64,000 bases of DNA from Anaeramoeba flamelloides (Eukaryota; Metamonada; Anaeramoebidae): positions 7,626,001 to 7,690,000 of the forward strand of contig JANTQA010000032.1 of the NCBI GenBank assembly GCA_027625915.1, read 5' to 3'. The notes under the pieces were generated by a model. It made no database searches and was not told the DNA's origin. It saw only the letters and a list, made by a program, of their open reading frames with translations. Positions within the stretch are counted from its first letter, which is position 1. Every line of letters starts with the position of its first letter. Below are positions 58,540 through 64,000 of the stretch, piece by piece. The translations under genes and the position numbers were made by a program.

Positions 58540-58852
58540 GTTGGAAAATAATAAAAAAAAAACAAATTTTCATTCGACTTTAGAAAAAAAAAAAGTTTAG
58601 GAGAAAACAAAGGAAATTTAAACTCTTTGATACTATTTGATGAAAAATAACTCAATCAAAATTTCCATTCAGCTTTTTAAAAATTGTTTAAGAGAAGTCA
58701 AATTCTTTAATTCGGAAAGTCGGTTGCTATTTTTAATTTTCCTTTTAGAATCAGGAATGTTCGTGATTTATTGAATTCCTCTCTTTTTTTTTTTTTTTTT
58801 TTCGAAAGGCGAATGAAAATTCTGTTCCTTTAATTTTGAAACAAACAGAAGA
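58540..58852. mobile_element. Diverged family-A MITE
   Basis: Left AACAAATTTTCATTCGACTT and right GGCGAATGAAAATTCTGTTC are inverted ends of the family-A type. An extra arm-like segment (CATTCAGCTTTTTAAAAATT) at about 58665 suggests an internal duplication. It directly abuts the preceding MITE. Confidence 0.6.
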
Positions 58853-59289
58853 TCAAATCTTGTTTGTTTTTTGGTTTCAGCGTTTAGAGGCAGAGCTTTA
58901 CTGATTTATTTGAATTCTTACAATTTTGTTTTTTTTTAAGAAAGCAAAAGGAAAATCTTTTTCACTTTCTTTTCCAATTAATAGGAATTCAAATTTACTT
59001 TGTCTTACACTCAAAGGTGACAAACCAAAAGGCGAAACACATTTTTCATAAAATTTACAGAGGACGGAGTTGTAATATAATTTTTCAAAAGCGATGAACA
59101 AAAGTTTTTGAAAAATGTCTCTCGAAAACTGGCTGGTTTAATCTTTTAAAAATTTTGGTTATCACTTTTGAAAGCTTTGGTACCTCACTTTCTTAAAAAT
59201 AGATTTAAACAAGAAGAAAGGAAATTAAAATTAGCAGTGAAAAGAGGGATCAAGAGAAAAATATGTGACAAAAAAAAAAAAAAAAAAAA
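58853..59289. other. 3' flank of the small unrecognised gene
   Basis: Contains a 67-codon minus-strand frame (58898-59101) with a possible GTAAGA donor, but no link to a gene could be shown. Confidence 0.35.
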
Positions 59290-60161
59290 TTAAAAATAAA
59301 TATTACGTGTTGGTTTGTTCAACTGCTGATTTTTCTCTAAAAATGGGGTATTATTAAATGTGAAATCCAATTTGTTCGATTGGCTTGGAATCTATGAAAA
59401 ATGAAAAGGGAAAACAAAGGTATCATTTGAAAGAAAGAGGAAAATTAATTGATAAAAATCATAATAAATAAAAAAAATTAGAAATAAAAATAAAAAAATC
59501 AAATTTTTTTTTGGGACAAAAATACACTTACTGTCGAAAACATACTGAAAGTTCTTGTTAGAGAAGGTTTTTCTTTGTCTTGTTGATCTTGTTGCTGGGT
59601 TTGATTTTGTTGTTGGAAAATAGTGTTTAAATTGAATGTGTCTCTGGGCTGCTGGTTATTTGAAAAAGAGTTGGAGAAAGACGTATCAAAAGCAAACAAA
59701 TTCTGCGAATTTAATGATGTTAGGTTTATATTTTGAAATTTCCTATAAAGATCAAAATCGTTTCCACTTATCAACGACTCAGAAGACTGGGAAGTTCTCA
59801 GCATCCTTCGTTTGGGTGTTTCCAAATGCTTTTTTATGGGGAATTCGTTATATTTATACAAGCTATTTTGGTTATCCTTTTTTGTTTCAAGATTTCCAAA
59901 CATCGAGAATTTGTTCCCAGAGTTCTTTAAGATTTGTTCCGTTTTCAACGAGATTTTAGGTGGAGAAAAGGTCTTGTTTGGCTTTTTTGATTTTGTTTTT
60001 ATGCCTGTATTTTGGAAAAGTGCTTCTTGTTCTTTTTTCGGGGATTGATGCATTTTTGATGGTGTTTCCTGAGGCGATTTTAAATCATTTTTGCTACTGA
60101 GAATTTCCTTTTCCTGAGATTTAGATTCAAGTGGTTGGTTGTTCTCAATCGTGTTTGTCAT
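59290..60161 (-). CDS. Unrecognised low-complexity, probably disordered protein
   Basis: Two exons, 60161-59532 and 59391-59290, with a 140 bp GT-AG intron (GTAAGT to CATAG, phase 0), encode 243 residues ending in TAA. The protein is rich in Ser, Asn, Gln, Lys and Thr. It has several Ser/Thr-Pro sites (SPQETP, QSPKK, FSPPK, ETPKRR), a MLRTSQSSESL stretch and a Gln-rich segment (QQQNQTQQQDQQD). No domain, signal peptide or membrane segment is seen. The Ser/Thr-Pro density suggests a phosphorylated regulatory or scaffold protein, but that is a guess. A GT right after the codons for NKPT (CAACAC then GTAATA) could be another donor, so a further exon cannot be excluded. Confidence 0.6.
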
Positions 60162-60227
60162 TAAATTTTATTTCGAAAAAGTAAAATAAAATAGATAAAA
60201 GAAAAAATGATTTTGTGGCTAGTGATG

Positions 60228-60263
60228 AAAAAATCGATTTTAATTTTACAAATCGATTTTTTT
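60228..60263. promoter_or_regulatory. Inverted AATCGATT pair upstream of the small gene
   Basis: AAAAATCGATTTT and AAATCGATTTTTT flank a 9-base spacer, 67 bases upstream of the ATG at 60161. It might be a protein-binding site; there is no direct evidence. Confidence 0.25.
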
Positions 60264-62794
60264 CTGGTTAAGACGAGGTATTTAGGCATTTGTTTTTCTT
60301 GTTTCAAGATCATTTTGTGAGTTAAATTCATCTCTTTTCTTTTTACTTAGTTATTTGTTCGATCAGATCACAGAAGGAGACTGGTTTTTCTCTTTTTCAG
60401 TTCAAGAACTTTTTTTTGGGGACAGACAATAGGAAAGAATTTAAAAGAGTTTGTTTTTTTCGTAAGGTATGGAAAAATGGAGAAGAAAAATTTAATCACT
60501 TTGTATTCTCAAAAAAGGTTCTTAAAAATCAAATTTCGAATTTAGAATTGAAACCAACATGGTTTTGCTTTCAATTGTTGATATTAAACACAAAACGACA
60601 AAAAATTTGTAATTCTTTTTTCCCAAAAATGGAAAAATTTTATTCCAATTCTATTGTATTTGTATTTGTGTTTGTCAAGTGAATATTGTTTCTCTTTCTT
60701 TGAAATAGTTCACAAAAAGGAAAAAAGTTTTTAATTCAAATTTAAGTACTCACAACTCCTTTTTTGATGGAGAATGTTGATATGGACCTTTTTCATAGGT
60801 TTTTTCTTCGAAATTCTTGACAAATAATTTGTCACTGTTTTAATTTTTCCCAAATAATTTAATTACTTTTGAGATTTTTAGAAGATTGAGGATGGTTGGT
60901 ATTGTGATATTTTTGAGTTAACAGCCAAATTAAGTCCTTAAGCGTGTAAATTGTTTTCAAAATAAAAATGAAATCTTTTTCATATCTCCTTTAATCAAAA
61001 ATGTTTTGTAATTGGTGTTTTGGTCAAATGAAACCGATGAGTTAATCCCATTTAATCACTTTATTAATTTTAGTATATTTTTGAAATCAAAATTCACATT
61101 TTTTCCAATATAAAAATAAAAACAGTAAAATATTATTTTTATGAGCAATTATGTTAATTCTTGAAAGTGGTGAAACCTTTTTATCATTTTATGCTGGAAA
61201 GTAGCGATTTTTAAAGAGAAATTGTTTTTTGGTTTTTATTTTTAAGTCAAAATATTCCAATTACAATCTCAACAAACAAAATTATTGAGATATACTGTAT
61301 TAAATAAAACTATATTTGAGAGAAGTTTCACAAAAATTTTTCAATAAAATTGAGATCTTTTAAACAAAAATTTTATAGATTTGAAGTTTTTGGCAACCAA
61401 GTTGTTTTCTCATTTTCCAAAAAGGAAAAAAAATTGCAAAAAAATATTTCCACAATTTTTTTCACAAATTATATGGATGATATACAATAACTACTATCTC
61501 AATTTAAATTATTTTTGTCAGAAAAAATTGCTTTTTCATTTTGTGAATGAATTACTTTATTCCCAAATAACTGGAAAAAAATTTTATTTTAAAAAATCTA
61601 ATTTCTTCTTTTAACAAAAAAAAACACAATTTCTAAGATAAAATTTTTATATAACTCTAAAACATTTTAAGATTATAACTATCTTTCTTAAAAAAATACA
61701 ATTATTTTTCTCAGTAAGTCCAATAAATGTATTTTTTTGTCAACAAAAAGAATGATCTCAAAAAAGTTTAAAAATCTTAATATTAATATTTAATACAAAA
61801 AAAAACCTTTTATTATATAATAGTGATCAAAAAGATAATAAACAAGGTCAAAACTTTTAATAATGTAAGTAATAAAATGGATTTAGATCGTTTTATTTTT
61901 CATACGAAATTGAAAAAAAATTGATATCGAAAATAAGTATTTTTTTTCTTTAGTAGATCCATATTTTTTGAGACTTTGTACCATACAAAATTCGAAAGTA
62001 CTAACAATCATCAAGAACATATTTTTAAAATTCTGCCCAGTTTTTGTGAAAAATTGATCCCTTTAATGAAAATCTAGCTATTCAAGCCAACGTGAAATTT
62101 ATATTCGACTAGGAAATTGATTGTCGCTTTACAAATTATCTTTAAAAAAATAGAAAATTCAATTTCTATCCATTCATAATTTAGGACCCTTCAAGCCAAA
62201 CTGTAAAAATTTATAAAAAATAGAAATTGATATTCTGCTCTACAATTTGCATGGTGGGTAGTTGTGGTTGTACAAGTGTAATTGGGAATTCAAAGTGGGT
62301 ATTAAATTATTTCACAAACATATATTACTTACTTGGAAATAGTATATAGGTATTTGGAATGAAACTAGTGTAAATTTTTGAATTAGTTCCCCACTCTTTG
62401 TGGTAGATAAGTTTGATAGATTATCTTAAGGGGGTAGTAAACTAAAAAAATCTTCAAGTAAATTTATTAGCAAATTCAAAAAAAAATTACCGTATCTTGA
62501 AATTGAAAAATGATTTAAAAATCTGATTACTACAAGACATGACTTACTTTTAATACTATTTTCGAAATGAAATATTGATTTTTAAAAGTTTGATCGATTT
62601 TATCTTATATTTGTAACGTTCAAAATTTGACATATTTCTGAATTATTTTAAAAAAAATTATTTTATTTGAGAGAAGAAAGAAATCTTAATATCTCTAATG
62701 GGGATATCCATAAAATACACTTTAAAAATAAAACCACAAAGTTCTAAAATAACACAATTTAAAAAATCTATTTAATTTCAAAAAAATTACAATA
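60264..62794. other. Gene-free AT-rich region
   Basis: Open frames here (for example 60416-60682 and 61381-61614) lack an ATG start and show no domain. No mobile element with clear ends was recognised. Confidence 0.4.
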
Positions 62795-63440
62795 ATGATT
62801 TTAAACTTTAAAAAAATATAATTTTTTGATTCAAAGAACAGTTCTAATTAATCTTTTCTTTTTTTGAAATTAAAAAAATATAAATTTTTGATTTAAAGAA
62901 AAGTCCAAAATTAATTTTTATCTTTTTATTGAATAAAAAAATCTACGAAAAAGAACCAAAAAATCAAATAAAAAATTCTCCCAAAAAAATACTTTTTTAA
63001 AACCTAGAAAATCCAACTTAAAACCTAAAGAAACAATTTTTAAATTGATTATTTATATTAAATACTTGATAACTCGATTTCAATTCTTTCAGTGAGTTAT
63101 TAACAACACAAAAATTAAATGTATAAATAGATTTTGTAATTATTTCTCAATTTTGAAAAGATTTTCAAACAAATAAAATGAATTAAAATAAATAAATCTT
63201 TTTAAAAAAATAATCATAGATATTCTCAAATAACTCATTTTAATACGTGTATTTCCTTGTTTTTACTCTTAATTTTTGAAAAAGAATATTCTAATCTTTT
63301 AAATTTCAAGAAAATTAATAAATATTTGTGAATAAAATAGCTGATCATTTTTTTTTTCATCTTCAAGGTCTCAATATTTGATTTATTATTAATGTGTTTT
63401 TAGAAATAAGATTAAAAGTTTCAAACCTATTTGTTCATAC
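62795..63440. repeat. Dispersed repeat family B, copy 3
   Basis: Matches 47110-47745 closely at the start (AAAGAACAGTTCTAATTAAT) and 26440-27060 later (GAATATTCTAATCTTTTAAA, ATTTGTGAATAAAAT). Confidence 0.6.
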
Positions 63441-63874
63441 AGACTCCCTGAAATTACTAAACGTGAGATTTCTACAAAAGTGAATTTTTTGTAAAATTTT
63501 TCTTTTTTGATTTTAGATGAAAAATACAACAAAAAAGGATCAGATCTTTTTACTGAAGATACCATGAGAAAAATGAAAAATTTGAAAAATGATAACTCAT
63601 CTCTCTAAAGTTGATAAATGAAGTTGCATATCGGGTTTAATTGTATTCTTGTATAAATATACACGTTATAACCATTGGGAATAAAAATAAATGAGAGTTA
63701 CTAACACCTTAATACTTTTTGTTAATCTTTTGTAGTTTCACTTCTTTTTATTGAATCCAATTGAATCGGTAGGCACTTATTGCAAATTTTGAATTTCATG
63801 GTTTATCAAGAACCCAATAATTAAAATCATTTCTTTGCCTTTAGAGCCAATTGTTACAACCATTTCTCTTTTTT
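63441..63874. other. Gene-free region near the window end
   Basis: Nothing recognisable. Confidence 0.35.
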
Positions 63875-64000
63875 AGATACAAACTTTCAACGAAATTTAA
63901 GGCACAATAAAAATTCCAAATTAAAGTAAAAAATTATGATTCTAGTAAAATAATTTTAGTAAAAAAAAAAAACAAAAAAAGTGCCTGAATTTGTAAATTT
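63875..64000. mobile_element. Partial copy of the GTTCCAC MITE, cut by the window edge
   Basis: ACAAACTTTCAACGAAATTT, then AAGGCACAATAAAAATTCCA matches the left arm of 56566-56811, followed by a similar centre (CTAGTAAAATAATTT). Confidence 0.75.

Noticed and set aside
60416-60682. 88-codon plus-strand frame upstream of the small gene
   Set aside because: It starts only at a non-ATG codon, shows no domain, and its composition is that of AT-rich noise.
1-64000. tRNA, rRNA or CRISPR arrays
   Set aside because: No cloverleaf with a GTTCRA-type T-loop, no rRNA core motif and no evenly spaced repeat-spacer array was seen; the ATCGCGAT boxes are too close together and have no real spacers.
1-64000. 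LTR retroelements, Polintons or virus-like genes
   Set aside because: No integrase, capsid, envelope or viral polymerase signature and no long terminal direct repeats were recognised.

Overview
The window is nuclear DNA from a very AT-rich unicellular eukaryote. The evidence is GT-AG introns of 140 bp to 4.1 kb in every recognised gene except one, core eukaryotic genes (proteasome lid Rpn11, retromer VPS26, a Pumilio protein, a Tom40-like organelle porin), Asn/Lys-rich low-complexity protein tracts, and RCC1-BTB and ephrin-receptor-like cysteine-rich membrane proteins. That gene mix recalls amoeboid protists such as Anaeramoeba, but the assignment is an inference from gene style and not proven. 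The standard genetic code fits all genes, and every one of the seven gene models ends in TAA.

Layout: (1) a 2151-residue membrane receptor-like protein on the minus strand in three exons (373-9600); (2) a 6.9 kb gene-free stretch with palindromic repeats and nested small transposons; (3) a single-exon Tom40-like beta-barrel gene on the plus strand (16483-17478); (4) about 4.8 kb of dispersed repeats; (5) VPS26 on the minus strand in two exons (22299-24485); (6) an RCC1-repeat/BTB protein on the plus strand in two exons separated by a 4.1 kb intron (28685-34606); (7) the proteasome deubiquitinase Rpn11 on the plus strand in three exons (38011-41262); (8) a transposon-rich block with a decayed LINE and a 2.2 kb element carrying regularly spaced ATCGCGAT boxes (42640-48280); (9) a Pumilio (PUF) gene on the minus strand in three exons, whose second intron carries a decayed Tc1/mariner transposon (49208-55363); (10) more small transposons; (11) a short unrecognised, probably disordered, two-exon gene on the minus strand (59290-60161); (12) a gene-free tail with two more repeat copies.

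The genes do not form one pathway; they are unrelated housekeeping and signalling genes. The organising theme is mobile DNA. At least nine families of small inverted-repeat elements, several with clear target duplications (TA, TTAA, TTA) and some nested in others, fill the intergenic DNA and most long introns. The most unusual item is the element at 44847-47070 (truncated relative at 18068-19221), whose subterminal DNA holds 5 to 10 copies of a palindromic ATCGCGAT-like box about 20 bp apart. The two copies also give natural filled/empty-site comparisons for two later insertions. Intron boundaries were deduced by eye from reading-frame continuity, protein-family alignment and GT-AG sites; all spliced lengths are exact multiples of three.
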